In this document: one piece after another, positions 52,973-63,295 of the stretch
How positions within the stretch are numbered: position 1 is the stretch's first letter
How the letters are laid out: every line of letters begins with the position of its first letter
Source: Mesostigma viride
Lineage: Eukaryota; Streptophyta; Mesostigmatophyceae; Mesostigmatales; Mesostigmataceae
Direction of reading: 5' to 3'
Assembly (NCBI GenBank): GCA_009746045.1
Contig: RPFO01000080.1
Location: 9,775,113 to 9,839,112 of the forward strand
DNA length: 64,000 bases
Translations under genes and position numbers: made by a program
The notes under the pieces: generated by a model
Told to the model about the DNA's origin: nothing
Seen by the model: only the letters and a program-made list of their open reading frames with translations
Databases searched by the model: none

Positions 52973-53511
52973 GCAAAGGAAAACATCAAACACGACAATA
53001 ATGAGAAAGTAAGCTGTTAATAGAAAAGATAGGCCCTTTAATAATTTTTATCAACAGTAATAGTGAGGGAACCAAAATTCAAGGTAATGGGAGTATCAGA
53101 CGTAGAGGCAGATGACGCAATAGGACGGGGACGGAGGAGGAGTGACGAATACTGTATTATCCACAGGAGGGCGTGCATGAGGAGTAGGGCGAACATGGAG
53201 GCCCACATCTGATTCACTATGAGTCAATGAAAAGTTCTGAGCCTCTTCAAAGGTCATCAATTTCTTGTACTTGGAAACGGTATAGGAACGATTTTGAACG
53301 AATTTTCTAGCGTCACACGAGGACAAGAAGATGGAGGAGGACCATTGTGAGTGATGACAACATAGTATTTGGCTAAGCTATTGTCACTAGTGGAGTGTGA
53401 GGATGCACGAAAAGAACGCCGCTGAGTACTCATGGTAAGGCACCTGGAGTGTCGTTTGCAGTCACCAAAGTAGGCGTCAACGGAGGCGACTTATCTGAGG
53501 GATGTGAGCCA
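52973..53511. other. LTR-element body, unassigned
   Basis: Short minus frames only (for example 53096-53326). No pol motif found. Confidence 0.4.
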
Positions 53512-53819
53512 TTAACCCTTGGATCGTGCTGTCCCCTGTTTATAGTGGCCAGTTCAACTCGCCCCTACGAATAGGGGACAGATGGGAAGCGGCGCGGCGC
53601 GAATGCCAGTAGACATTTCCGTGATATTTTTAGGTCTGCTGCTAGAGCTAGATGTGCTCTACGCCCTGATACCGTACATCACTATGTTTAGACCAAGTCT
53701 GCAGGGACTAATTAACGGTTACAGTACAGGGGGGTACCCTGGTGCACAGCTGTCCGCGCGCCTCAAAAATTGACAAAAACGTGGAAGGACGATGAAGACG
53801 ACGATTGCGACGGTAGAGC

Positions 53820-56213
53820 ATGGCGGACGTTCCTGGTGGCAGTATGTCAGATTTTAGGCTAAAAAGGGGTATCAAGGTGTCAGTGCCTCCGAAATTATTC
53901 GGGCTAGACTGGGCTATCGAGAAATTCGGAGCCGACCATGAAAATGAGAGGATTTCGGGGGTAGTGTCAGTGGCGAGGTGCGGGACGCTGGCGAAGTGCC
54001 TGTTCACAGGTGACACAAAGAAATACGACCTAACAAAGGCGCAGATTTTCGACTTTACGGTTGTCACGGCCCCTACGGATGTTGAGAAGCAGGTTAGCGA
54101 CAAGCAGGGCAACATTTCTGCCAACGGCGGTGAGAAAAACGCCGACGACGGCCAGGAACCTAGCGCAGGCGACGACGGTGCATCTGCACCCACCAGCTCG
54201 GAGTCGGCCTCTAGCGAGGATATTACCTTCTCCCCGGTCAAGAAACGCAAGGGCAAGGGCAAGGGCAAGGCGAGGAAGGCTCCGGCCAGGCAGCCGGCCA
54301 AGAAAAGGGGCCGTGCTGCTCCGGTACATGTGGATGACGAGTCGGAGGGCGAGGCTGAGGAGGAGCCGCTGCTGGAAATTCCGGTGCAGGCAGATGACAG
54401 CGATGGCGAGGAGGATGACACGCCTGGGCAGGGCGCGAGGGGTGGCAGTGAGTGGACGTTCGGTGTCGGCAAGCCCAATGTCGCTTCTTTTCCCATTCTT
54501 TCACCACCTGCGCCATTGGAGGGAATAGCCAAACCCCAGAACCTCAGCGAGGAGCAGCTGGAGAAAAACGACCCCGAGCAGCTGTTCAGGCTGTTCTGGA
54601 CGCATCGGGATGTCCTCAAGCGCATTGTGCAGCAGACCAACATCTACGCTGCACTAAGGGAGGCTGGCAAGGGGGGGTCGAGGGATTGGAAGGAGCTGAC
54701 CTTGAATGAGCTGGGTAAGTTCATTGGCATCATCTTCACCATGTCGCTGCTCAAGCTGCCATCGCGGAAAGACTATTTCTCATCGGACCCAATCGGGGGG
54801 GCTGAGCCACCCATGCTGCAAAGGATCATGTCCAATTACCGCTTTGACCAAATCACACGCTACCTTCACCTGGCGCCCACCTCCGAGCGCCCCACGGACA
54901 AGCAGACGCGTGAGCACCGCCTGTGGCAGTGCGACTGGCTGGAGCGCCACCTGAACGAGGTGTACAAGAAGTATGTCAAGCCAGGGCAGTGTGCTTCGCT
55001 GGATGAGCGCTCCATCCCCACCCGCCACCGGCTGTCTCCCATCACAGTCTTCAACCCCAACAAGCCGGAGGAGTTCCACATCAAGCAGTTCGGGGACAAC
55101 GACTGGCCAACCGGCTACTTGTATCACGTCGAGACATATGACAAGCTGCCCCAGGCCAACCACACGTTCGAGGTCGTCAAGCGCATGGTGGCCAAGTGGC
55201 CCCACAGGGCCAAGTGGGCGATGGATCGCTGGTACACCTCCCGTGCCGCGGTGGAGGAGTGCGCGGCACTGGACCACCAGGTGGTGGGCACCATCATGAC
55301 CAACCGCAAGGACCTTTCATTCGAGGAGGTGCGCGCGCTCATGCCCAAGGGCAAGGCGGCCAAGCAGGGCGACTACGCCTGGGCGGTGAACAAGGAGGGC
55401 CTCGTCCTCACGTGCTGGATGGACAAGAAGCAAGTCTGGACCCTGTCCAAGGGTCTGGGCCTGACCGAGGTCCAGGTCAGACGCCATGGCGGTCGCACGT
55501 ACGAGCGCGTGACAGTGCCAGCGCCCAGCAGCATCACCAACTACTGGGACTGCATGCACGCCACCGACAAGAACGACCAACTCTGCGCCGAGTACGACCT
55601 GCAGAAGGCGTTCGTGACCAAGATCTGGTGGCACCGCCTGTTCACGGGTCACATGGAACACACAGCCACCAACGCTTACCTCCTGCACGTCATGATCGCA
55701 GAGCAGGAGGGCCAGGCTGCGCTGACCCACGCCGGCTTCCTCAAGCTGCTGGCACATGAGCTGATCCACAACAAGTGGGCTGGCGCCCGGCTGCGCATCG
55801 GTGACCTGGCAGGGCTGCCAGTGCCTGGCCGGACAAAGGAAGCCCGCCGGAGCGGCACGCACAAGGTGGAGTACATCCCCTTCACTGATCAAGCGCAGTG
55901 CATCGTGTGCGTTGCCAAGGACAAGGAGAAGCGCACGGTGTTCTGGTGCAGGGAGTGCGACGAATCCCTGTGCAACATGGGCGAGAATGACTGCTTCCGT
56001 GTGTGGCATGAGGAGGACGTGGAGGGCCTCGACTTTGGTCGCATCAAGCAGCGCGCCACGCTGGAGCTCACCAAGCGCGGCAACAAGGGCAAGGAGTGGG
56101 CTGCGCGCAACGCCGTGGTCACCCGTGCCGGGGCAGCCTCACACACGCCGGTGGTGGGCAAGCCGAAGCGAGCCTACATCAAGAAGGGGGGGCAGGCACG
56201 AGCCACTCCTTGA
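53820..56213 (+). CDS. piggyBac transposase, intact
   Basis: 797 codons from ATG 53820 to TGA 56211. The N-terminal third is acidic, with a basic K-K-R-K-G-K-G-K-G-K patch that could act as a nuclear signal. The DDE_Tnp_1_7 core starts near residue 255. Likely catalytic aspartates: D395 (in S-L-D-E-R-S), D469 (W-A-M-D-R-W-Y-T-S) and D583 (H-A-T-D-K-N-D-Q-L). The C-terminus has a cysteine-rich cross-brace domain: C-I-V-C, C-R-E-C-D-E-S-L-C, and C-F-R-V-W-H. It cuts at TTAA and excises precisely in known family members. No break was seen, so the element may be active. The start follows a short 5' region also conserved in copy B. Confidence 0.95.
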   Translation: MADVPGGSMSDFRLKRGIKVSVPPKLFGLDWAIEKFGADHENERISGVVSVARCGTLAKCLFTGDTKKYDLTKAQIFDFTVVTAPTDVEKQVSDKQGNISANGGEKNADDGQEPSAGDDGASAPTSSESASSEDITFSPVKKRKGKGKGKARKAPARQPAKKRGRAAPVHVDDESEGEAEEEPLLEIPVQADDSDGEEDDTPGQGARGGSEWTFGVGKPNVASFPILSPPAPLEGIAKPQNLSEEQLEKNDPEQLFRLFWTHRDVLKRIVQQTNIYAALREAGKGGSRDWKELTLNELGKFIGIIFTMSLLKLPSRKDYFSSDPIGGAEPPMLQRIMSNYRFDQITRYLHLAPTSERPTDKQTREHRLWQCDWLERHLNEVYKKYVKPGQCASLDERSIPTRHRLSPITVFNPNKPEEFHIKQFGDNDWPTGYLYHVETYDKLPQANHTFEVVKRMVAKWPHRAKWAMDRWYTSRAAVEECAALDHQVVGTIMTNRKDLSFEEVRALMPKGKAAKQGDYAWAVNKEGLVLTCWMDKKQVWTLSKGLGLTEVQVRRHGGRTYERVTVPAPSSITNYWDCMHATDKNDQLCAEYDLQKAFVTKIWWHRLFTGHMEHTATNAYLLHVMIAEQEGQAALTHAGFLKLLAHELIHNKWAGARLRIGDLAGLPVPGRTKEARRSGTHKVEYIPFTDQAQCIVCVAKDKEKRTVFWCRECDESLCNMGENDCFRVWHEEDVEGLDFGRIKQRATLELTKRGNKGKEWAARNAVVTRAGAASHTPVVGKPKRAYIKKGGQARATP

Positions 56214-56826
56214 GAATGCAAGCATTAGTGCTGACATGGCCTTTGGCCTTACCGCGCCCGGGGCGCGCCCGTGTACCACCATGCCGGGATGGTTTTTGAA
56301 TGTTTAATAGCCTACCCAGTTGTTTATTGGCTGAAATAGATGAGACCAAGTATGTTTGACCATGGTTGATGTTTTATGATGCTAGGGAGTGAGGCGCACG
56401 CCTTGTAATGCTAGCAAGTGTCACCAGCCAAACTGGACCCTCCCTATTTGTAGTGGCCAGTTATTTTTAGATAGTGCAGCTGGGTCCCTGGGACAACCCA
56501 TGATGTCAGTGTTCAGAAGCCATGCCTGGCTACCCAAGCAACTGCCTGAAAAATATTTGGAGCAACGGAATTGTTTTCAGGTGTAATAATGCATCATACA
56601 TGTGTTTTTTTTCGCACTCGCGCACCCCCCTGAGGGTGGTGCTATATTTAGCACCCATAGGACATTGCAACATGACCAATGACATGACCCCCAAGTAACT
56701 CAATATATGTGTGGGCTTTGGTCCAAGTATGGACCATAAATCATTGTTAGGTTGGTTTGTGGGCATTATCTTGCAAAGTGCAACTGGCCCCCTATTTGTA
56801 GTGGCGAGTTGGACACGATCCAAGGG
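56214..56826 (+). other. piggyBac A 3' region with conserved palindrome
   Basis: Untranslated part of the element. A GGTGCTATATTTAGCACC palindrome (about 56639-56658) is also present in copy B. A TCCCTATTTGTAGTGGCCAGTT / CCCCTATTTGTAGTGGC pair repeats near both ends of this region. Confidence 0.7.
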
Positions 56827-56830
56827 TTAA

Positions 56831-57460
56831 GCGCACCGAAACCACGTGGTTGAGGAATCCAGAGGCCGTTGGTATACAAGCAGCCAGCTCACGGTTGTGC
56901 ACGAAGGAAAATCTTTTAAGATCACTCAGCTCCCAAGAAGACCAGCATTTGATTGAATACAATAAGTGGAGCCCTGCCACAAATGCAGCAGTTAACAGTG
57001 GCCTTAAGGTTTCTCAATCCGCACGCGGAAGCAAGAAGCCTCCAGGGTGGGAGGGAGGGGAAAGAAACAATTGCGGATCATTGCCTGCCTAGCTTGCCGA
57101 AGGAAAAACAGCAACATGCACGAAAAGAGAGGTGTCGTCTACAGAGATGCAAATCGTCCCACTATCCAATTACCAATGATGAAACATCACCAGCACTCTA
57201 AGGAAACACACATATTGGAAGAAAGAGGAACGAACTACATGAAGGTTTTCGCTGCGGACAGGTCTAACGTCTAGGCAATAGCGTGCCTGAATCGGGCAGC
57301 ACTACTACGGCTAGCTTGCAGGCGACCCGTCCATTACCTGTCAAGGTGGGTAGGCCGTTTCCGTCATCCAGGTCACGGAAACGCAAACGTTGGTAAGGAT
57401 TGTCGTATTCTACATGCCAAGGAACGTCGGTACTTTCTGCTCCTAATCCTACGCTACCAT
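56831..57460 (-). other. LTR-element body next to the 5' LTR
   Basis: Minus-strand leader between piggyBac and the 5' LTR. The first internal bases after the LTR read ATGGTAGCGTAGGATT, the position of a primer-binding site, but I could not match a tRNA. No coding motif. Confidence 0.5.
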
Positions 57461-58054
57461 TGTTGCGACTTAACCTACGTGCACTACCTCGTCCACGCCA
57501 CAGAGTGCCTTGCCTAATCTGACCGAGGCTAACTAACGTAGATGATGAACTTTCCCTTAAGGCAAACGACCTAGAAACTACCGACCGAAGTCCTACTATT
57601 TCTCCATGCATGTTTGTACGTCAATCTGTTACCAGCCATCAACTAACTCAACCTTAGACAAATCGAGGAAACGAACTTCAAATTACAAACCCAGCACGAG
57701 TGTCAAATCATAACACACGCAGATTGCCAAGTTGAATTCACAGAGGACAACGGCTGCATGAATGACCGCCGACATGCGTGTATGCTCGTGCCGACATCGA
57801 CCCTCGCCTAAAAGAACAACGCATGTCCACAAGATCCACACGGAGGATAAAGACAACTTCTAAAGTACGCAGCGCGGCGCGACTGCACCGACCCACAGTA
57901 CTGTACAATTGCCACGTCACAAGGCCCGGTAACAACCGGTCAAAAGGTCCTAACTACGTAAGCCTAGGAAAGTCAACGGACTGTTTCGGAATGGCTGAGG
58001 CAACCAAGGACCTAGTTTACGTCCATAACACAACAAAAGTTACGCGACGTAACA
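57461..58054 (-). repeat. 5' LTR
   Basis: 594 bp, copy of 50427-51019. It ends CGTAACA directly before the duplicated AGTCT. Confidence 0.93.
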
Positions 58055-58069
58055 AGTCTGGACGGCAAA

Positions 58070-59598
58070 CTCCACCGGGTTCGTCGGAGGCAGCAATGCA
58101 CACGCCACCAATGACCAGGAGCTTTACTGCCCCATTTGCGCAAGGCATGCCAAACAATTCGCCTACCCCTTCAAGCATGAGGATTTACCAAAGGGTGAGA
58201 AGATGATTGCCGTTCGCCGGTGTGAGGAGTATTTGAACGGCGGCAGACCCTATCTTGATCGGCGGCTCATGCCAGCTAAAGCTTCATAGAAAATCACCTG
58301 CGAGACTTCTATGTGGGTGACAATGGGCAGTGGAGTAACCTTGAGTGGCTCACAGATGCATTCAAGAACGGCTACATGAAAGGCACCCAAGAAAGCGACC
58401 AGATTGACCCTGTCAGCAATAACAGATACGCTATTGCGATGGAGGTCGCCCAGTTTTGGGATGGCTTGAGTTAGCGGCAGGGATGGGGGTTCACGACAAT
58501 GAACAACATTCTACGCGCATAGCAGCCATATGTGAGTACATTGGTTTAAGCGCGCAGCAGAGTTCAAATTTCTGCAAGTTGTACAGCCTTCGCTCATCTT
58601 GACACTTTTGTTCCCCTATTCATCATGGTGATCCCGCACCCATGTGCACAAGTATAGCTGGCGCACTCCCACACCTACAATGGTGTTCTTGTCATGATCA
58701 ATTGAGAAATTTGCTTATCGCAATTTCCATGGTTGATGTGGGCTGAGCTTTTGCACGTCGCACGCAGAGGCCTTGCGGCGCCCATTCCAGTCCTGGTTAT
58801 CTTGGCTGCTGGGTGCCATTGTGCACCACCACTAGGCCGCTTCATCCGGGAGTTTCGGGGTGCCCTGGGCTTGTTAGGGTCCTTTGCGGGGGATGGCCTC
58901 TACGTGCGACGTGCAAAAGCTCAGCCCACATCAACCATGGAAATTGCGATAAGCAAATTTTTCAATTGATCATGACAAGAACACCATTGTAGGTGTGGGA
59001 GTGCGCCAGCTATACCTGTGCACCTGGGTGCGGGATCACCATGATGAATAGGGGAACAAAAGTGTCAAGATGAGCGAAGGCTGTACAACTTGCAGAAATT
59101 TGAACTCTGCTGCGCGCTTAAACTAATGTACGCACATGTGGTTGCTATGCGCGTAGAATATTGTTCATTGTCGTGTACCCCCATCCCTGCCGCTAACTCA
59201 AGCCATCCCAAAACTGGGCGACCTCCATCGCAATAGCGTATCTGTTATTGCTGACAGGGTCAATCTGGTCGCTTTCTTGGGTGTCTTTCATGTAGCCGTT
59301 CTTGAATGCATCTGTGAGCCACTCAAGGTTACTCCACTGCCCATTGTCACCCACATAGAAGTCTCGCAGGTGATTTTCTATGAAGCTTTAGCTGGCATGA
59401 GCCGCCGATCAAGATAGGGTCTGCCGCCGTTCAAATGCTCCTCACACTGGCGAACGATAGTCATCTTCTCACCCTTTGGTAAATCCTCGTGGTTGAAGGG
59501 GTAGGCAAATTGTTTGGCATGCCTTGCGCAAATGGGGCAGTAAAGCTCCTGGTCATTGGTGGCGTGTGCATTGATGCCTCCGACAACCCCGGGGGAGT
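58070..59598. repeat. Palindrome with ~700-bp arms and 120-bp loop
   Basis: Left arm about 58070-58772, right arm about 58893-59598, reverse complements with a few percent divergence. Each arm carries the same gene fragment reading inward. The loop (58773-58892) has no recognised content. The LTR retrotransposon landed about 15 bp outside the left arm. Confidence 0.9.
58071..58474 (+). pseudogene. Unknown CPIC/H-containing protein fragment, left arm
   Basis: The frame gives N-D-Q-E-L-Y-C-P-I-C-A-R-H-A-K-Q-F-A-Y-P-F (a C-x-x-C...H arrangement) and E-D-L-P-K-G-E-K-M, then C-E-E-Y-L-N-G-G-R-P-Y-L. It meets TAG near 58287. A one-base shift continues with H-L-R-D-F-Y-V-G-D-N-G-Q-W-S-N-L and A-I-A-M-E-V-A-Q-F-W-D-G. 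Both parts look coding, so there is one frameshift. Family not recognised. Confidence 0.55.
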
Positions 59599-59810
59599 TG
59601 AAATTTTGGTCTACTTGAAGCCCGTATCGCACATGGCCTCCCGTAGTGCTTTAAACTCATCTCTCAGGCCCCTTACTCCAGATTGCAGCACGAACTCGCG
59701 TTCCCGGGAGGCATTGACTGTGGGCTCATACATCGCTCTCTGCCAGGGTCGGAAGCACGAGGACAGAATACAATCGGCCCATAAAACATCATGCCAAAAC
59801 CCACTTTAGA
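59194..59810 (-). pseudogene. Unknown CPIC/H-containing protein fragment, right arm
   Basis: Inverted copy of the left-arm fragment with the same frameshift (near 59388), so the shift predates the inversion. It extends further 5' (59600-59810) with a plausible upstream exon reading R-E-R-E-F-V-L-Q-S-G-V-R-G-L-R-D-E-F. A TAG separates that from the conserved part, perhaps at an intron. Confidence 0.5.
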
Positions 59811-59968
59811 AAACTTGTGCATGTGTCAATGCCTGCATCAAAATGAGCACCCTTGCGCTTGTGTGATCCACAAGCGAACGAGGCAGCGATTGTACAACAA
59901 GGTGCGCACAATTTGTGCATTGGGTTGAATATAGGTCAGCTGAGTGCGAACTTAGAAACAGCAAGCTT

Positions 59969-62900
59969 TTAACCCTTAAATGGTATCCAACTCACTGTTA
60001 TAAATATCAGCCAGTTAGCACTTGGCATCATAACGCCCACAAACCAACCTAATAATTATTTATGGTCCATACTAGGACCAAAGCACACACATATATGGAC
60101 CTCCTTGGGGGTCACGTCATTGGTCATATTGCAATGTCCTATGGGTGCTAAATATAGCACCCCCTGGCAGGGGGTGCCCATGGTGCAAAAAGTTACACAC
60201 ATATAAATGCTTTATTGGATGTCAAATCTTATTTGCTGGTCCTGGATTCAACAAGGCAGTGAGAAAGGAAGCTAGTAAGGGCTCCTGAACACTGACATCA
60301 TGGGTTGTCCCAGGGACCCAGCTGCAGGCACTAAAAATAACTGCCCGCTATAAATAGCGGACAGTTTGGCTGGTGACATTTGCTAGCATTCCAAGGCAGC
60401 TGCCTCACTCCTTGTCATCTAAAACATCAACCATGGTCAAACATGGGTGGTCTCATCTATTCCAGCCTATAAACAACTCGGTAGGCTATAAAACATTCAA
60501 AAACCATCCCGGCATGGTGGTACACGGGCACGCCCCGGGCGCGGTTGGGCCAAGGCCATGTCAACAATAATTCTTGCATTCTCAAGGGGTGGCACGCGCC
60601 TGCCCCAGCCTCTTGATGGTGGCAGGCCTTGCCTTGCCCGCCCCCGGCCTGCTCGCGGCTGCCGCAGCACGGGTGACCTTGACGTTGCGCCCAGCCCACT
60701 CCTTGCCATTGGGGCCGCGCGCCGTACGTGGCAGCAAGGCGCGCTGCTGGATGGGACCCACGTCGATGCCCTCCAGCTCGAGCTTGGGCGTGTGCCACAG
60801 GTGGAAGCAGTCGTACGCGCCCCCGCTGCACAGGGCCGCGTCGCACTCCTTGCACCAGTACACCGTGGTCTTCACCCTGTTCGAGGCGCTGCACACCGTG
60901 CACTGTGCCTGAGCGCGGCCGAAGGGGATGTACTCCACCACGTGCGTGCCGCTCCAGCGGCCCTCCCGGCCAGCCACCGGCAGCACTGCCATGTTCCCGA
61001 TGGGCAGCTGGGCGCCGTGCCACTTGTTGTGGATGAGCGAGTCCGCCAGCTTTCTGAGAAAGCCGGCGTGGGTCAGCACAGCCTGCTTCTCCTGCTCCGC
61101 AATCATCATGTGCAGGAGGTACGCATTGGTGACTGCGCATGCCACGTGCCCGATGAACAGCCGGTGCCACCAGATCTTGGTGACGAACGCCTTGCACATG
61201 TTGTACTCGGCGCACAGCTGGTCGTTCTTGTCGGTGGCGTGCAGGCAGTCCCAGTACTTGGTGATGCTACTGGGCGCTGTCACCGACACGCGCGTAGACG
61301 CGCGACCGCCATGGCGGCTGACCTTGACCTCGGTCAGGCCCAGCCCCTTGGACAAGGTCCACACCGGTTTCTTGTCCTGCCAGCATGCCAGGACGAGGCC
61401 CTCCTGGTTGACGCCCCATGCGTAGTCGCCCTGCTTCACTGCCTTCCCCTTGGGCATGAGCGCTTTCACCTTGTCGAACGGGAGGTCCTTCCGGTTCGTC
61501 ATGATGGTGCTCACCACACGGTGCCCCATGGCCGCACACGCCTCCACCGCAGCACGGAAGGTATACCAGCGATCCATGGCGAACTTGGTCGGGTGGGGCG
61601 ACTTGCTCGTCATCCGCTTGACCACCTCGAGCGTGTGGTTGACCTGAGGCAGCTTGTCATAGGTCTCGATGTGATACTGGTAGCTGCTTGGCCAGTCGTT
61701 GTCACCGAACTGCTTCATGTGAAAGCTCTCAGGCTTGTTGGGGTTGAAGCACGTGATCGGAGACAGCCGGTGGCGGGTGGGGATGCAGCGCTCATCCAGC
61801 GCAGCCCGCTACCCTGGCGTGACGTACTTCTTGTACGTCTCGTTCAGGTGGCGCTCCAGCCAGTCGCACTGCCACAGCCGGTGCTCGCGCGTCTCCTTGT
61901 CGGTGGGGCGGTCAGCCGTGGGGGACAGATGGAGGAAGCGAGAAATCTGCTGAAAGCGTACATGAGACATGATTTTCTGCAGCATGGGTGGCTCAGCCCC
62001 CCCGATCTTGGCAGAAGAGAAGTAGTCCTCACGGTTGGGCAGCTTGAGCAGCGACATGGTGAAGATGATGCCGATGAATTCACCCAGCTCGTGCAGGGTC
62101 AGTGACTTCCATTCCCTCGACTCCCCCTTGCCAGCCTCCTTAAGCTCAGCATAGAGGTTAGTCTGCTGCACGATGCGCTCCAGGACATCCCGCTGCGTGA
62201 AGAACAGCTTGAACAGCTGCTCGGGGTCGTTGTCATCGAGATGGGTGTCGCTGAGGTTCCGGGGCCGCGCTTTGCCCTGAAACGGCGCAGGCGGTGTAAG
62301 AATGGGAAGAGCAGCGAGGTCGGGTCTGCCGAAACCGAAAGTCCACCTGTCGCCATCCATCGTGCCCTGCCCAGGCGTGTTGTCCTCCTCGCCATCGCTG
62401 TCAGATGACAGCTCTGGAATGTCAAGCTCCTCCTGCTCCTCGTTCTCGGCTTCCGAATCGCTATGGACAAGTGCCGGAACAGATCTGCGTGCTTTCCTGG
62501 CCGGCTGGCGGGGCACATCCTTCCTTGCCTTCCCTTTGACCTTGGGCTTGCGCTTCTTGACCGGCGAGTACGAGATATCCTTGCTATCCCCCTCCTCCGC
62601 GCTGGGGGCTGCAGATGGCTCATCGTCATCGTCAACAGGTGCCTGGACGTCGTCGGCGTCTTTCTCACTGCCGTCATCAGAATTGTCGCCCTGCATGTCG
62701 TCAACCTCTTTCTCAACATCCACGGGGTCTGTACTAACCATAAATTCAAAGATCTGCGCCTTCGTCATGTCATATTTATGTATATCGTCTTGGAAAAGGC
62801 ACTTCGCCATCGTCCCGCATCGCTTCACTGTCACTACTTCCCCTGAAATCCTCACATTCTCGTGATCTTTGCCAAATTCCTTGATAGCCCATTCTAGCCC

Positions 62901-63073
62901 GAATATTTTAGGAGGCACTGACACCTTAATACCCCTGCGCAACCGAAAATCTGCCATGCTGCTGCTACCTACGGCAGCCATGGTTTGCCGCCGGAATGGT
63001 CGTCTTCGTCGTCATTGCACGTTTTTGTCAATTTTCGGTTCGCGCCAAAAGTGCGTGCACCAGGGTACCCCCA
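59969..63073 (-). mobile_element. piggyBac element B, 5' end replaced
   Basis: The left end has TTAA (59969-59972) followed by CCCTTAAATGG, and the 3' region matches element A in inverted orientation (conserved palindrome at about 60147-60166). On the other side, similarity to A's 5' region stops at GGGGTACCCTGGTGCA (about 63056-63073). Beyond that I find no terminal repeat, only the GC-rich 35-bp repeats. Confidence 0.85.
60582..62981 (-). pseudogene. piggyBac transposase B, one nonsense codon
   Basis: An 800-codon frame from ATG 62981 to TGA 60582, collinear with transposase A. It is interrupted only by TAG at 61809-61811, at the position of glutamine 390 of A (CAG). The stop precedes the first catalytic aspartate (A-L-D-E-R). 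Downstream parts are intact: F-A-M-D-R-W-Y-T-F, H-A-T-D-K-N-D-Q-L and the cysteine-rich end. The two transposases differ at many positions, so B is an old, separate lineage, not a recent copy. Confidence 0.92.
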
Positions 63074-63099
63074 TTTCACCGGAAAAAAGCGCACAACGA

Positions 63100-63295
63100 G
63101 CGGCGAGCGGAGCGACCACCGTACTGTTCAGCGGGCCGCGAACTAAGCGAGCACCGTACTGTTCAGCGGGCCGCGAGCGAAGCGAGCACCGTACTATTTA
63201 GCGGGCCGCGAGCGAAGCGAGCACCGTACTGTTCAACGGGCCGCGAGCGAAGCGAGCACCGTACTGTTCCCCTCTCCGGAGCGCAGCGAACGACC
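63100..63295. repeat. 35-bp tandem repeat, ~4.5 units
   Basis: Units ACCGTACTGTTCAGCGGGCC followed by GCGAGCGAAGCGAGC, with small changes and degenerate ends. It adjoins the truncated edge of piggyBac B. A related but scrambled motif cluster is at about 16360-16475. Confidence 0.9.

Larger units (their letters stand above)
53512..56830 (+). mobile_element. piggyBac element A, complete ends
   Basis: TTAA target copies at 53512-53515 and 56827-56830. Matching terminal inverted repeats TTAACCCTTGGATCGTG at both ends. A GGGGACAG/CTGTCCCC subterminal inverted pair lies near the left end, with transposase inside. The element sits in the body of the LTR retrotransposon and is therefore the younger insertion. 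Confidence 0.95.
50427..58054 (-). mobile_element. LTR retrotransposon with 5-bp TSD, carrying a nested piggyBac
   Basis: LTRs of 593 and 594 bp (50427-51019 and 57461-58054) begin TGTTACG/TGTTGCG and end CGTAACA. The 5-bp target duplication AGTCT is perfect (50422-50426 and 58055-58059). A purine tract next to the left LTR fixes the minus orientation, so the right LTR is the 5' one. The body keeps gag-like frames (51311-52887), but I see no protease, RT or integrase, so it is non-autonomous or deleted. Removing piggyBac (53512-56826) leaves about 4.3 kb. Confidence 0.92.
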
